Assembly: GCA_027574665.1 (NCBI GenBank) | Contig: CM050648.1 | Coordinates: forward strand, 64,497,363-64,561,362 | DNA from: Rhynochetos jubatus | Lineage: Eukaryota > Chordata > Aves > Eurypygiformes > Rhynochetidae | Reading direction: 5' to 3' | Length of the DNA stretch: 64,000 nucleotides | In this document: positions 11,311 to 24,660 of the stretch, piece by piece | Position numbering within the stretch: position 1 is the first letter of the stretch | Layout of the letters: the number at the start of each line of letters is the position of its first letter | Notes under the pieces: model-generated | The model's database searches: none | The model's input: only the letters and a program-made list of their open reading frames with translations | What the model was told of the DNA's origin: nothing | Translations under genes and position numbers: made by a program

Positions 11311-13294
11311 AAGAAGTACTTTTTTCTCATTGAGCTATTCCAAAACACTAACTTTTCTTCTTACCTGTTAGCTAATGGAGCCCCAGTCCACACCAACCCC
11401 AACCCCCCCCAGTCAATTCTGCAGTCACTGCAAAGCTCTCACGTGTGTGTTTTTGATGTAACCACATCTGATGCTGTGCTCTGAAAAAGCCACCACCCAT
11501 CCTCTAAGAACCTGTCAACAAAAAGCAGGGGGAGACTGGGCAAATGTCAAAAACAAGGGCGGATCAAGCAAGAGGAGGCAGCTTTTAGAACAGCTCCTTT
11601 AAATCACCCCAACCTTATTCTTCTTCCCCTGCAACTTACTTTGTAAGAATGTCTGACCCAAGAAAACAATCAAGATTTCTGATGTTTTATCTGCAAATAC
11701 AGGACTAAAAGCCAAGATATTCTTAATGGAAAAGAAGTGTAAAAACCCGTGCCATGTAGCAGTGTTGGATAGCCTTGTTTTAATTCATCCCTACCTTAAA
11801 TTACCAACATCCCCACAAGCAGCAGAGGAGATGAGTCAGCCTTTTTCTGCTCTGCTATGCTGGTGTAGAAGGGGCGTGTCTTGAACACCTTCTGCCCTAT
11901 TCACATCTCTTCCTGCCCCAGCACAAGGATTCCCAAGACACAGCAAGTTGTATCTGGAAGGCTTAGTTAGTTCGGTACTTTGTTCTGCGGCTATTTTGGA
12001 GGTGAAGATTGCATTGCTGGGGGATAACCTACATGGGAAACAAAGAGGGGGAAAAAAAAAAGAGATGATAAAGGAAGTACAGGTGACCCTAAGGTGAAGT
12101 CAGTATGAAGGAAGATGTAGGAAAAGGTGGTTGACACCAGTTACTGTTCAGTTTGGGAAGTGGAATGTTCATGTGGATGTAGACTACTTGTAAAAGTTTT
12201 GCTCTGGGTATTGCTGCTAGTTTCAATTCTCCCAGTAAACATCCTCCTCAGAAACCTGAAGGATGGAGCTACAATAACTTGTCTAGTTATTAACTCATTT
12301 GCAAGTTACAGGGTCTCCAGGGACCTAGATTATGTTTAGACAGCCTGCGTCACTGGCTGACTGAGCTTAGTATAATTTTTTCTTTGCCAAACTCAAAAAT
12401 TTTTGCCTTTTTTCCCCCCAAAACTAGGCTCATAGGGATATTCAGTTCCAGAGAAAACTTGGGAGAAATTGTCCCTCTTGCTGTCCGGGAGGAGAGCCAT
12501 CAGGCCAGGATGGTAGAAGACACGACTCCTTCCGCACAGCTTCACCGATTTTAGGAACCCTGTGCACAAATCTTTGTGAAGTTGTAAAATACACACTGTG
12601 TATTTTGGAGAGCTGAAAAAAGGGCAGGCTCCAGAAACCATTCACCCAGAGGAGAGGACAGTAGTTCCTGAGGACCCCGGTACTGCGTTAGATGGTGGAG
12701 ATGAGATGGGTGTGTGAGCTGGCCTTTGGGAAAACTGAACTCTTGTGCCAGGGCGGTTATGGTGCCTGTTTGGGATGTAGCTCAGCGTACTTGAGCCATG
12801 CAAAAGCCATGGTGGCTGAAGAACCGCAGCCTGGCTTCCCTAGCCCAGTTGGCATCCACGTCCATCTCGGACACCTTGATTTGGGGGCTTAGGGAGGGGT
12901 CTGGACACAGGCTTATATGCAATGCCCCAGCAGACACGCACATTGCAGTGAGCAGGAACCACGACAAAAGTGTTGCTGGTGCCCTACTGTCATGTTCCTT
13001 GCCATGTTGTGTGCAGTGAGCCCATCACATGTCCTGGAGGTAAGTTGTATGTGTGTCCATTTAGGCATGTCACTGCAATCCACAACAGCCAGCGCATCCC
13101 ACCAGGCCCATCAAAGGTGACTTTGACTTTCTTCTTCTGCTCTCGCACCCCATTTTTCCTTCCAGGATCACTTGGCCTATGAAGGTAAATCATTACCTTC
13201 TCAAAGTAAAATACTATTTCAGTTTGAAGAGAAGAAACAAACCAGCCTGGATGAAACCTCTACACAATGAATATAATCTGGGAAATTGTACACA
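11311..13294. other. Unique non-coding DNA
   Basis: No repeat family or gene is recognised. A 10-base A run follows GGGGG near 12050. Overlapping small frames around 12700-13190 on both strands have no common support. Nothing here suggests function beyond intron or intergenic spacer. Confidence 0.55.
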
Positions 13295-14275
13295 GTAAGT
13301 AGTTCCCAACATTTCATTAGCAACAGAAAAGGACATGGTCAAGTGTGATTTTGCAGGGCTGAGCCTTGGATCTGATATTGTTCAATATATCCTTTAATAT
13401 CCTAGCTGGATATGATCGTATTTGTTACATTGGCAGATAGCAGGCTGCCCAGGAGCGTAGGCACACTGGAGGACAGAATCAAAATTCAAGCTAATATTGA
13501 CAGACTGGAGAAGTGGTCTGGAAAAAATTAGATGCAGTTGAAGAGAGCGCGCTGTGAAGTACTATGCTCAAGCAAGAATAATCAACCTCATAAATGGAGG
13601 CTGAGGGATGACTGCTTGAGTAGCACTTATTTTTCAGAAAAGAGGCTGGAGGCAGCCAAACGTGAGTCAGCAGTAACACCTGAAAACAGCAGGCAAGGTG
13701 CCACAGGGTGGGACCAAATGCAGAGGCACAAGGTAGTTCTGTCACTGTGATGGGGGTGAGTAAGGCCTCTGCCAAGGCAGGACATGGCTTTCAGGCACTG
13801 CGGTTCGAGGAGGATTGAGGCCATTTGACGATAGTCCTGAGAGGAACAACCAGATTGATCCAAGGGCCAGAAACCAGGAAATTAGAGAAAAGATAGAGGG
13901 AACTGGAACCACTTCGTTTTGGGGAGAGAAGATAGAGACAGGGGCAAAAATGGTCCTCAAGCCCTCTTCTCCACCTCTGTGGTGCACAAGGAGTCATGGA
14001 CTTAGGCTGCAGAATGGAGGAAGCCAGTTAGGTAGCAAATGAGCAGGAACTAGGAAGAATTAATTTAGGAAGATAACTTTCTAACAGTCAAGACAGTGCA
14101 GCAGCAGAAGCGATTGCTTGGGTGAGCCAGTGCTGAGTGAATCAGTGGTGCTTTAACTTACAAAGCATCCGTAGAGCTTTGAAGAACAGACTAGGCAAGT
14201 AGCTACTGGGAATAATAGAAGAATAGTTGATTCTGCCTTAGGGAAGGGCAGTGGGAGTAAGGGGTCTCTTGAGGT
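13295..14275 (+). mobile_element. Old CR1 LINE copy (L3-like), sense strand, about 1 kb
   Basis: A long but diverged CR1 in sense orientation. The order of recognisable blocks matches the 3' third of ORF2 plus the tail: GATATTGTTCAATAT (the LFNI region) near 13373, a GTTACATTGGCAGAT block where the FADD motif belongs, then CACTGGAGGACAGAATCAAAATTCAA, GGAGAAGTGGTCTGG, AATAATCAACCTCATAAATGG, GAGGAACAACCAGATTGAT, CTTTCTAACAGTCAAGACAGT, and finally GAATAGTTGATTCTGCCTTAGGG and GGTCTCTTGAGGTTAG near the 3' end. Indels and stops break the reading frame. The divergence points to an old amniote lineage rather than a recent avian burst. The left boundary is approximate. Confidence 0.85.
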
Positions 14276-15807
14276 TAGGCTCAATGCTATTTTGCTAGAG
14301 CAGCTATTGAGTAATGCTAGATTTCTACTTGTTGGATTTATTTCTTGGTGACAGCTGAGCGCTAAGTTGTCCCAACTGCTTGAGGGGTTCAGCACATTCC
14401 AGTGGCTCTTGACTGGGATGGGAATATCTTTGCTATTTCAGCCAATTTAAGTATCCCTGCCATCTCTGTTCTTCTGTAAGAAATCTTTAAATCTGGTTGC
14501 TTTTGTCTTCATTCTTTCTTCCTAGTTATTTTCACACCTATTCCTCTGTGATCCAGTGAGGTCATTGTCATCAGCAAAGAATAGATGATGGCTTTTTCAT
14601 CCTTTCATGGTTAAATCTCATGGGTTTCTTTCAGAAATATTTTGGATTGTCTTCATAAATTGTTAAAGAGAAGCAGTCTGCATACCATAATAACATGCAA
14701 ACTAGCTGATGCTATTCCCAGCATAACCAACAAATATGTTCAATCCCACTAAGCATCAAGACCATGTTATGTCTTACTGAGGGTTACACATCAATTACGT
14801 AATCTTTTTACCAATTTGAAAATCAACCAATTTTTTAGAATTTGTTCATATTATAAAATTTTTACAAATTCTTAAATTGACCAAAGAGGTCCATACAATA
14901 TTCTAACACCTATGCCAAAGCCACAAGACAATTTTCTTTACCATAGCATTTGTTAATCAAAAATTATTTTCCCTCAATACCAATTTTCGTGGGTATCGGA
15001 GGAAATACAGGTTCAGCAGTATGTCTTCCATCCCAGGCAAAGTACATGGAAGTTGATTCACAGTAATATTTCACTAATACTTCCATGAAGGTGTGAGTTC
15101 TCTTTCTTTTTCCTCCAAGTAGACTATTAGGAGTGGAGTGAAAGTTCTGGTTCACTTATTTTAGAATCCCAGGTCACACTGTCAAAAAAATGGTGTCTTA
15201 GATGAATGCCCCTCCTCCATATTAAATTAATTATGCTTGTAGACTGTTAAGTTTTAGGGTCTTTACTGCTCTTCGTTGTGTACTCTGTGTTTCCAGTTTC
15301 TCCAGCCACTGGAAGGAATTCCGGAGTTGGCCTTCTCCCCAAGTCTTCTCTGCTTCTCCCAGCTCCAACCAGCAGTGTTTGCTCTGCTGCTGTGTGACAG
15401 CTCTTGACAGTACCGACCCCAGGCATGTTGCAACACAATGTTTGGGGCTTTATTTCCTGCCAAAGGAATTTTTGAAGACATTCTCCCGTATTCCCGCAAA
15501 CTGTGGGTAAGATGGGCAGCTTCAGCTGTGAGCTTTCTCCTGGGGGAGCTATAATAGGAGTAGGCATGCATTCCTCTAAGCCTGACTTAGCTGCTTCCAT
15601 CACCTGGACCCTGGCAAGTCTCAGCATTTCCCCCTCACTCACAATGCATTCTTTTTATCAGTCCCTTAAAAAGCTGTAAATTACTGTTTAACACAATCCT
15701 TCAGCTCTCTTGCAGAGCACCATGTAGCAGAGTCTGGGCAGACATAAGGAATTGCTGCTGCAAATAACGTTCCAGGCAGAACTATGAAATTCAGGCCTTG
15801 CCTTTAC

Positions 15808-16003
15808 CTTCCGAACTGTGTTTCAAGGGAGTCTTCAAACACCACAGTTCCTCTCTGGCAGGGTTTCCTCTGCCAGGGTCTATAGTTACAAAAGCTGGAA
15901 CAGCCCTAAACCTCGAACCTCCTCTGCTCTGTAGGAAGGCATCACTGCAGTCTGCCTCGCACAGGTACCTGCAAAGCTGGTGTGACAGTGCCTTCACCAC
16001 ATC
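15808..16003 (-). CDS. Candidate internal coding exon, unknown protein (weak)
   Basis: On minus, a pyrimidine-rich tract ending GTGTCTCCAG at 16004 is followed by 65 open codons plus one base, then a donor GAAG|GTAAAG at 15808/15807. The frame would enter in phase 0 and leave in phase 1. The peptide begins DVVKALSHQLCRYLCEADC and contains further cysteines. Its first half strongly favours G or C at third positions (GTG GTG AAG, CTG, CAG, TAC CTG TGC GAG), more than the flanking DNA suggests. The same frame stays open upstream to 16165. No family is recognised and no partner exon is proven. It may be chance. Confidence 0.2.
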
Positions 16004-16748
16004 CTGGAGACACCAGTAAGGCAGATGGCTTTCTAGCCCAGGCTGATGCCCGTGAAATGTTTGCAGATACTGGTCCTGACTTAGCTGCTCTCTCCCAGAC
16101 CATGTGTCACTCACACTAAGGTCCCAGAAGATATTTAAGTCCAAACTTAGTGGCGATGCCAACACTCAGGCTTTTGATCCTTCCCCAGTTAGTCATTCCC
16201 ACCCATGCGCTGCAGGTGACCATGGCACAGTTAGCAGTGGGGTTGTATTAAAACCAGGACATCTCGGTTTTAGAAGAATAAACAAACAGTTCACCGCGAA
16301 GGGTAGCAATCTGCCTTCTACTGCCTGTTTTTCATGTGATAGCAGAGCAGAACGTTTTTGTTAAGGATGCAGAGCTGAGATGGGCCTATTCTGGTCTGGC
16401 TTTCTGGCAACTTTTCGAGAATGTTTTCTGAAAAATGTCCCCACTTTGCACTTGCAACCTCTTGGTACATCAGTGCCACTCTGGGATCAAGTTCTCCGAA
16501 CAATTGCAACAGCAGGATTTACTTCTCCTTTTTCTGCCATAGAATAAAAGCATAGCTGAGAACGGAACCTGCGGTAAAGGAAATCTCACCGCAAGGGATC
16601 CCCGCCCTGCTTGCCTTCCTCCTTGAGCAAGAGGTACAGGGCATGTGCAGGGCTGGATGTGCTCAGGGCTGCTAATAACTCTCCTGGAGAGATTGCTTCA
16701 TTTTCATTCCTATGAAGCAGGGCAGAAAAGAGGACATTTTAATTTTTC

Positions 16749-16783
16749 TGTTGTTTTTGTTTGTTTGTTTGTTTGTTTTTGTT
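16749..16783. repeat. (TTTG)n microsatellite
   Basis: Five uninterrupted TTTG units at 16756-16775 lie within a T-rich tract. It is short and slightly impure at both ends. Confidence 0.85.
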
Positions 16784-19700
16784 AAGCAGTGTCTCACTGT
16801 TTGTGAATTGTTGAAGTGGTTAACAGCTCAGAGACTGTAATGGCCACAGCAGAACAATCTGGCATTTGCGGTTTTGGTTTTTTTTCCATCCTCTGCAAAG
16901 CACAGAGGGTCAAAAGATGGAACGTGGGTTTGGGACCCATCCAAAGAAAGAAGTGCAGAGCCATGACCATATCTTCCAGGAAGAAATTCTGGCAGCTGGG
17001 TGGACAAGCAGTGATAATATTTGTAGAGTATCTTAGAATGAGGAAATCCCTGCAAACACTTACATGCATCTGCAATTCTCTACCCCACAGAGGTATAGTG
17101 GTTTAGCAAGGGAAGTGAAGAACAGCTTTCCCACCTTCAAATGATGGATCAGCTTGTACATAAACTGACTGCTGTTGACCATGGTATCCTGAACAAGTTT
17201 CACTCACCGAGTATACCTAAAGCCTTCCACTGACTATATGCGGCAAGGATTTTGGTTCCCTCCTACATTGCTGCACTTACACTTAGCTGGCTCAGGAAAA
17301 GATCACCAGCCACTGAAGCAGTGTTTCTTCAACAGCCTTGATTTTGTTAATCAGCCTGTCTTTCATCCTGGCCTTGTTTGCTGAGAGAGCTACTTCAGAG
17401 AGAGCCTAACAACACAGAAAAAATAAAAATAGCAACAAGAGTTTCAGCAAAATGTGGAATTCTATGCTATTACTTTTTTTCTGTTTGCACCTCCTGAATT
17501 TTATTTCCATAGCAAGCTTAATTCTAGTGTAAAGACTCCCCCCCGCATACACGCATTTAAACAAGTGAGAAGCTTTCCTAAACAGCGGTGGAACATGGAG
17601 TTAGTTTCTCAAAGTAAACAAAAAAATGGCTGTGTCTGAAGTACAAGTGTTCATGAGGATTAGTATTTTACACAACAGGCAGTTCAGAAATACTATTCAT
17701 GGCTGATAGAAAATAACATGAGCTGGCTGAAAGGAAAATCAGAAACAAACTAGTGTATCCGTGTGGGCAGACTCTCTGCTGTGGTATGGAATGGTGCTGG
17801 CGTTGATGTAACAACCTCAGTACAGGCTTCGCTCTTGCAGAAGTGACAAGAAATCGATGATTGCAAAGCAGTGACTTACAAGCGAGTGGCAATGCAGATG
17901 CTGGAGGAGACAAACCTGCACGCACTACTTCATGCCCTCTGCGCAGAGCGCGCTACAGTCTGCGAAGAAGCTCTGGGGGCGGTTGGACAAGGCTAAAGTA
18001 TATTTTATCTCAAATTGACTTCATGGTGCCCACCCAGTTCTGGAGACAGGCAGGGTGATGCTACTGCCCGGGAAAGGCAGCAGGGATGAGGAGCCTGCAC
18101 GAGGGTAGCAGCAGGCACTGCCCAGCACGCAGCAGCTCACCTTTGCCATCGCTGTGGCACGGATGGCTCTCACCAGATGGCTGCCCCCTGCCATGGTACC
18201 CTGCCCTCCTGCTGGACCCCGAGTTGGTTGGGGTTAGGGATAGTACCCCTTCTTCCTGCTCCTCTGCAGAGGCTAGGGAGGATGGGGATAAAATACAAAG
18301 TCAGATGGAAAAAGGTTAATTTTTTTTCACCGTGCATCTTAGCAACAGCACCTACACGAAGATCTAAGTATAAGATCTTTTACCCCCCCCTCCCCCACCA
18401 CCTCTCCAAGCAATTAACATGCTGAAATACAGGCAAGGAACAGGATGGCGATGTCAAAACTGACACGTAGGAAGCCCATTTCCTTTTTGCAATGGTTTCA
18501 CTGTGCTGGACCAAGCTGGCTGAGAACAATTTCTGAACCTTTCTCCTCCCCGTGGAGAATTGCCTCCGCAGCAGCTTTGGTAACTGGCCAAAACTGCCTG
18601 CTTTCGGTGGCTGGCACTCTTCTGGTAGCTGATGCCCAGGATGTCTCACATTTTCAAAGTAAAAACCTCCTCAGCCCCCCATGGACTGCTCTCCAGTGAA
18701 ATTAGGTTGCTCAAAAACATCTGAGAAAGGTGGAGAACGAAGGCTGCCTGTTTGAAGTAGATAGACTGTCTCCTGGAGCAGAGCAGAGCAGAGAAGAAAG
18801 GCAGCTGGTGACACATTCAGTGCAGTGCTGGCTCCATCTGAGCCTTCTTTCATCGGCCAATTTTAAATTAATCTCAGTCTGGTCTCCAAATCTTGATGAC
18901 AAGTTTTCTGGTAAATTTAAGGCTTAGAAGAAGCTAAAGAAAGCTAGGTAAATTTATGTCAGGGTTTCCAGGTGTGACCAGTGGTGCCTGGGAAGCTGTT
19001 TGTGAATCCAGAGATTGCTGTGGGAAATGCGGGGTGGTCCCCTCCGGTGTCGCTCACCTCCTGTGCGGGGCTCACACCCAGGGTGAGCAGGCAAAGCCCT
19101 CCTGGCTGAAACACAGCTAGGCGTACATAGCTGGCCAGGAACCAGCCCTGGTTACACTCACGAGTGATACTCAGGGCTTGCATCTTGAATAAAGAATCGA
19201 GTGAGCCCAAGCCCTCTGCTTTTGGCATGTTTTTCCTTCCTAAGAGTAATGATGGGTTGTTGGTGGTTTTTCTCTTAGCATCCAGGCAATGTTATTTCCA
19301 CCCAAAATTTTGCTCTTCCAACTCATAGCCGATGACCAGAGCAGACAAGGCGAGGCATCACTGTGCAGGGATGATGTCACTAGGGGCGGTAGGGAAGCTG
19401 GATGTGGGAAGGAGACACCTGCGAGCTTCCTTGCACAAGGGTGTAGGAAACAAAAGTCTCCAAAGCGTTTTTCTCTTAATTTCTTCATGTTTAATGAGAC
19501 TTGCCCTCCGAGTGCCTTGTCCAACTGACAGCCTGACTCTTTCTCTTCTCTCCCTGCTCTATAAGGCTGGGATGGTGCCTAACACCAATCAATCATAACA
19601 CCTCTTCCCAGAGTGACCGCTTGTCCCTGCACCGAGTCTGGGGACTTGTCATCCTTTAAAGCAAGGCAAATGGTGTTGTCTGGAAGGCTGTAGTGAAATC

Positions 19701-20193
19701 CCCCTTAGCCCCTACTTACTTTAGCAGGTAGGTCAGCAACCCCTCACTGCTGTGCCTGCAGGCCTAGCTCTGTAAGGATGCTTGAATAAGGCTGTTTCCA
19801 TTTTCAAGGCCAAAACTAAACTTCTGATGCAGGCAATAAGCCTGCAATTAAGCCTTTAGAGCAGATTGCATTTTAGAAGGTGCAATAACTTGTGGAATGA
19901 ATCACCAAATTTGATGTTGACAGATATATTTTTTTTAACTTAGTGGTCAAGGTTAAGTATGAGAAGAAAGTAACTCAGTGTAGGAGGATCACAAGATATG
20001 TTAACGGCTTAACAGCCACAGAAAGACTGACCCAGCCCTGTGAATTTATGGGGCTTACTTTCTTAGTTGCTTTTCCCTCTTGCAGGAGTGACAAAAACAG
20101 CAATGCACTGAGCTTTCAGACCATGCTGTCCTGTTCCTTCATCTCAGTCTCACCCTCAGTCACAACCAAGTGACTCTGAGCTGGCCTTAGTGA

Positions 20194-20234
20194 GCTTGAG
20201 CAAGCAAGGGTGAGCAACCCTTTCTTGCTCAAGC
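20194..20234. repeat. Compact 41-base hairpin (inverted repeat)
   Basis: GCTTGAGCAAG (20194-20204) pairs perfectly with CTTGCTCAAGC (20224-20234). Inside it, AAGGGT pairs with ACCCTT around a 5-base loop, with one C/T mismatch between the two stems. That gives 17 pairs out of 18. It lies in unique DNA. The segment 20198-20210 is also an exact 13-base inverted match to 20329-20341, so it has two alternative partners. Confidence 0.8.
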
Positions 20235-23200
20235 CCTGGTTTCTGAAAACAGGAAAGGCAGACCAAAGCTGTGCTGCACAAGACAACCTCCACCTTTCAG
20301 ACCTGACTGGGGGTGAGCTTTCACCCCTCCCTTGCTTGCTCCACAGCCCCATGAGTGGAGCAAAACCTGTCTGAGACAGATGCAGGTTCCTCAGCAGCTC
20401 CCCTGCACTGGACTACTGCAGGAGATGACGAGCTGCTTTGACCCAGTCACTAGCCCAAACTGCTCTTCGTTAGCTGGCCTTTCCTAACACATGCACAGCA
20501 GAATAATTACATTCATTTTCAAAACCCTCACAAGCCAGAAGCAAACCGGTCACAGCACACGCTTGTCCCTTTGGGAACAGGAATAGAGAATAAGGGAGCT
20601 ATGACAGATGCCAGTCACACTGCCCGGCACGCCCCTGGAAGGGCACATGCGCCATGGGCATGATCCCAGCCGTGAAACTCAGCAGAAAATGAAATACAGT
20701 TCCTTGCAGGCTTGCACAGTGCTCACTTAACCTGAATTTGAGGAAAGCCGTTTGAGCAACGCGCTTTGCACACAATTGGCCGCCCATCCTGAACATCGGG
20801 GTTATCTTCCGTGTTATAGCCAGTGCTCAGAAGCTGTGGTACCAGGCATAACAGCACTGTCTGTGGATAGCATCATCTCCTGAACTACTCAGAGGAAAGG
20901 CATCTCAAGGCAAAGGTGGGCACTTCTCTTGCCTGAGCTGTGCTTGAGACGATGCTTTCTGTTCTCTAAAAGGGAGAGGTTCCCAAGAGCACATAAATAT
21001 ATTATAAAGCAGCAGAACACTCAATAATTAATTTTCAGCAAGGAGATTTTATTTCAATCAGAACAACATAAAAAAGCCTTTTGGATTGTCGCAGCTGAGA
21101 CAATTCAGTCCAAAGGCTGTTGTGAAAGACACTCAACCAATGTGAGCTGAACCCCAGGCAGTGGCATCCTGACTCCATTTGTGAGTAAATGCAGGTTTTG
21201 GTGCTATTTCTCAGTAATAGAAGTACAGACTCCACCAAGCAGCAGGTCCGTTTTCAGTCTTTTCCTCTTATTTTGTGACTAGAAATGGTCTGCAAAAGTG
21301 CTGAAATTGCAGCAGCCCAGACGATCATCCCACTCGTTCCCATCAGCAGTGAGCTCTTTGCTCATTTGTGGTGTCACTCCCTTCTCATATACAGCCTACT
21401 GGTAGGTGGAAAATTGGGTATTTAAAGTATATTAAGGCAGGAAGGGTTGATATATTATATTGATGCTACATTGCCTGTATTGTGAACAGCTAAATAATTC
21501 CTTTGATGAATTATTGCAATACAAATAGGAGCTCATGAAGGACTCAGTCTTTGGACACTTAACTCAAATAGCTCTAGCTGGGGACAAATAACTCTTTTTC
21601 ATGAGCACTTTGGGTGGCAGATGGCAGCCAGGCAGTTGCGCTCGTGTCAGGAAGATAAGATGGCTACACGGCATAGCTAGTTTGAGAGATGAACCGACGT
21701 AGCATATTTTCTAAAGACAGACAAAACCTTCATGAACAAGGGAAGTGCTACAGAGCTCATTACTATGAGTACTTTTCTGCATATAAAGGTGTACAGGATT
21801 CTGATTGAATGACCTATAAACCATCTATACTAAATTTTACTTTCCTTTTCTCTTGGAGATAACCTTATGCAGTGCATTAATAGAGTTTCCTTTTGCGACT
21901 GGGTGGGGTTTTTTTTTGTCATTCCTAGCAAACCCTGCCAAGGCAGTAGCTCAGCAGTGGGTTGAGAGGCGCAGCCCACCTGGAAGCCTTCCTTGGGCAC
22001 GCAATATCTCCTTGCAGCACCCTTCCTTGGTTCTACCCCACCAGACCTGTTACTGGCAGTACTTGCAGAGGGGCAGACCCACTTGTTGTCTAAGGGGCTG
22101 GAGAGAGCCAAAAGAAAGCTGCAATAGCTACAGAGTCCCCAGGCCACAACCTAAAAAAACCAGGCACACCAGCTCCTCGTGCCACTGTTGGAGTTAAAAC
22201 CTGGAAGGTTTCACGTGAGGCGGTCATCTCCTCACCGGTTTATCCAGAGGCTGTGAAAATTAGAGCTGTGGACATTTTCCTTTATCGAGAATACTGTAAT
22301 TAAAATATAGTAATAAAGGGCCTAACTACTGTGTGACTGATGGCCAGTGGCTGGCTTGACTGCAAGGGCTAAAGAGGTTGCAGGACCAGGGTGGGCTCCT
22401 ACCCATCTCCCAGCTAATCCACCGGCAGTGCCGGGAGCGAGGCAGCAGCTGAGGTGCTCTTGCAGTACTGGCTGGCTCTCACTCCTGCTGTTTCTGTGAT
22501 AGTTATAATAGCTTTTTTCCACATTGCTAATAGCCTGGCGATGTTTCTAGTGGGAAAAAGCTATCTCTATTTCATACCAGCCTTCTGTGAATTTTTATGG
22601 CAGCTATTTTAGAACTTATCACAGCGAGCCTCCTCAGATTTCCCCAGTCTGAAATGCTATGTGTTCCTGTAATAAGGACGCCACTCAGCTAGGAGGCATT
22701 TTCCATACATTATTTATTCATTATTCTATGTGATGAATGTGGGAGGTGTTATGAATCCATGGTAGGAGATCTGGAGGTAGACTCATTTGCTTTTAGTACT
22801 ATGTGATTAAAAAGAAACTCTCTGCTTGCGTAGGCAAAGAAGGTATTGAATGTCTCTTATCACCGAGATGATAGTGAAAAACTTGATTTCTTTAATTTCC
22901 TGCATCCAGGAAGCAATGACTGCCAGCACAAGCATACAGTGTGATCGGTTCAGAAGATACGCAGTTGCTAGACTAGATCTGTTCTCATCACTTGCAAAAC
23001 GAAGAGCCAGGAAGTATGCATTTAAGGGATAGAATCAAATATTTAGGAGATAAAATCTGCACAGAGTGTAAAATGAAAGATTTAATCTGAGCCTTGCCTT
23101 AAAGACCCGTGTTTGTTTTCCTGCTTACTATCTACTGCCCAAATCCAAAATAAATATTAGAAGACATTATGTTTGGGTGCAGGCAATGTAGAGTTCAAAA

Positions 23201-24660
23201 TCGCCTGGTTGGGGAACATTCTCACTCAGGGTTTTGTTTCTCCCTGTGACAGAACTAATACAAATCCACTATGCTGGAGAGTGAATGCAACTGCCATGAA
23301 ATCACCGTGCCCTGCCCTCACGGCTGGGAGTTTGGCAGAGCTCTGCTGATGCCCTGGCTATGCAGCCCTACCAGCGACGGCACCTGGAGCAGGGGCTATA
23401 TGAGCACTGCCGACAGCTCTGGCAGACTCGTGGGCAGGGGTACATCCCATCAGAGGAAAACTGTGAGTGCAGCTTCCTACATTAGTGCCCTCTCATTAGC
23501 CTAACACCAGCTTGTACAGGCTATGTAATCGCTTAATACGATGACAGGCTGGAACTATGGCTGTAAAGGAGACAATTTATTACTTATAGCTAAGTGATGG
23601 GGTTGCAGAACAACACAAGGAGAGTGGGGAAGACCCATGGGTACCCCAGCTAAGGTGTGGGTACACCTGTGCCAGATTCTTCCCCTGAAGGAAAGGAGGA
23701 AGAGAAAAGAGATAAGAAAAGAAGGAATTTTGTGAACCAGTCATGTAGCATCAGCTAAATATAAAGCCCCTGGCCCAGCTGAGAACCGTCAGCTGGGCAG
23801 GAAATCTCAGCAAGCCACTTGCTGCCAGGAAGAGATGCTGAAATCCTAAATGGAAGTTAAAGTTAACCTGAAGTTGAAAATCTCTTTCATGGAGCAGGTC
23901 TCCAGTAACTATCTGACAGGAAATTTTGTACCTTGCAAAACCATCTCAATGAAGTTAAGCAACTTCTAGTCAAGGCAGAAATGAGACAGAATTTCCACTT
24001 GATCTGAAGACTGTGGTCCTGTGTGGGGTTGGTAGGGCCCATTTCACCAGCAAACACTCAGCGGCCACATGACTTTCTCATGAACATTTCAGAGTTGAGA
24101 AAACACGGGTACGGAACAGGAAAATGTTTACCTACATTCATCAGACAAATCTGTGGCAGTGAATAGAAGACAATGTTTTCTTGCTGAAGCTACTTGGAAA
24201 AATGTTCATCTGATCATGGTTGAGCATCATCTCTGATAGTGCAGTTGCCTGTCTGACAAGTCCTGTGCCTCATGGAAAACACTTTACTCCTCCTGACAGT
24301 AAGTCAGTCTTTAAACAGCAGGAAAAGTGTTGAAAGATGACACAAAAAAATAACTACAAATGATTGCACCATGTGCTCAGTCGCCTTATGCAAATCCCAG
24401 GGTGTGTTCTACATTGTTTGCCCTCTCATCACAAAATACAGCAACTACCTCTCCCCAGCCGGAGATGGTGTGTCTGTGCCCATCACCATGCTCATGGCTT
24501 GGGGAGGAGGAGAGTGCCTGGGAGCTCCCCTCCCGGCTCCCCCCATGCCTCACAGGACACCCGTCTCCCCCCCTCGGTACTGGGCCACTCTATGCTGACC
24601 AGGGACATCAGTTAAGGACAAAGGTACAGCGAAAAAATCTAGAAGTGTAGAAAATTAAAA
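20235..24660. other. Unique DNA, AT-rich conserved-looking patches
   Basis: 20.99-21.25 kb and 22.5-23.2 kb are AT-rich, CpG-poor and repeat-free, and look like conserved non-coding DNA. 21.85-22.2 kb holds overlapping frames of about 105-114 codons on both strands without recognisable content. One exon candidate at 23271-23462 is listed separately. 23.5-24.65 kb shows nothing identifiable. Confidence 0.45.
23271..23462 (+). CDS. Candidate coding exon, unknown protein (weak)
   Basis: An acceptor-like tract (GTTTCTCCCTGTGACAG) ends at about 23252. An in-frame TAA follows, then an ATG at 23271 opening exactly 64 codons before a donor-like GTGAGT at 23463. The frame itself runs on to a TAA at 23504. 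The peptide begins MLESECNCHEITVPCPHGW and is rich in C, G, S and W. Third positions are clearly biased to G or C (GGC, ACC, AGC, GAC, CTG), while the flanks are more AT-rich. The exon side of the donor (ACT) is poor and the protein is not recognised. A chance frame is a real possibility. Confidence 0.2.

Larger units (their letters stand above)
14276..20193. other. Unique non-coding DNA, AT-rich at first
   Basis: 14.4-15.2 kb is AT-rich and without repeats. From 15.25 kb on it is more mixed. Frames of up to 131 codons (15247-15642, minus) are unrecognised. One exon candidate at 15808-16003 is listed separately. On minus, an ATG in ACCATGG context at 18194 is followed by eighteen codons and an AAAG|GTGAGC donor at 18141/18140; see findings. 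No rRNA, tRNA or known microRNA sequence was seen. Confidence 0.5.

Noticed and set aside
10899-11484. Plus-strand frames of 144 and 124 codons
   Set aside because: They are antisense read-through of the CR1 element at 10799-11310.
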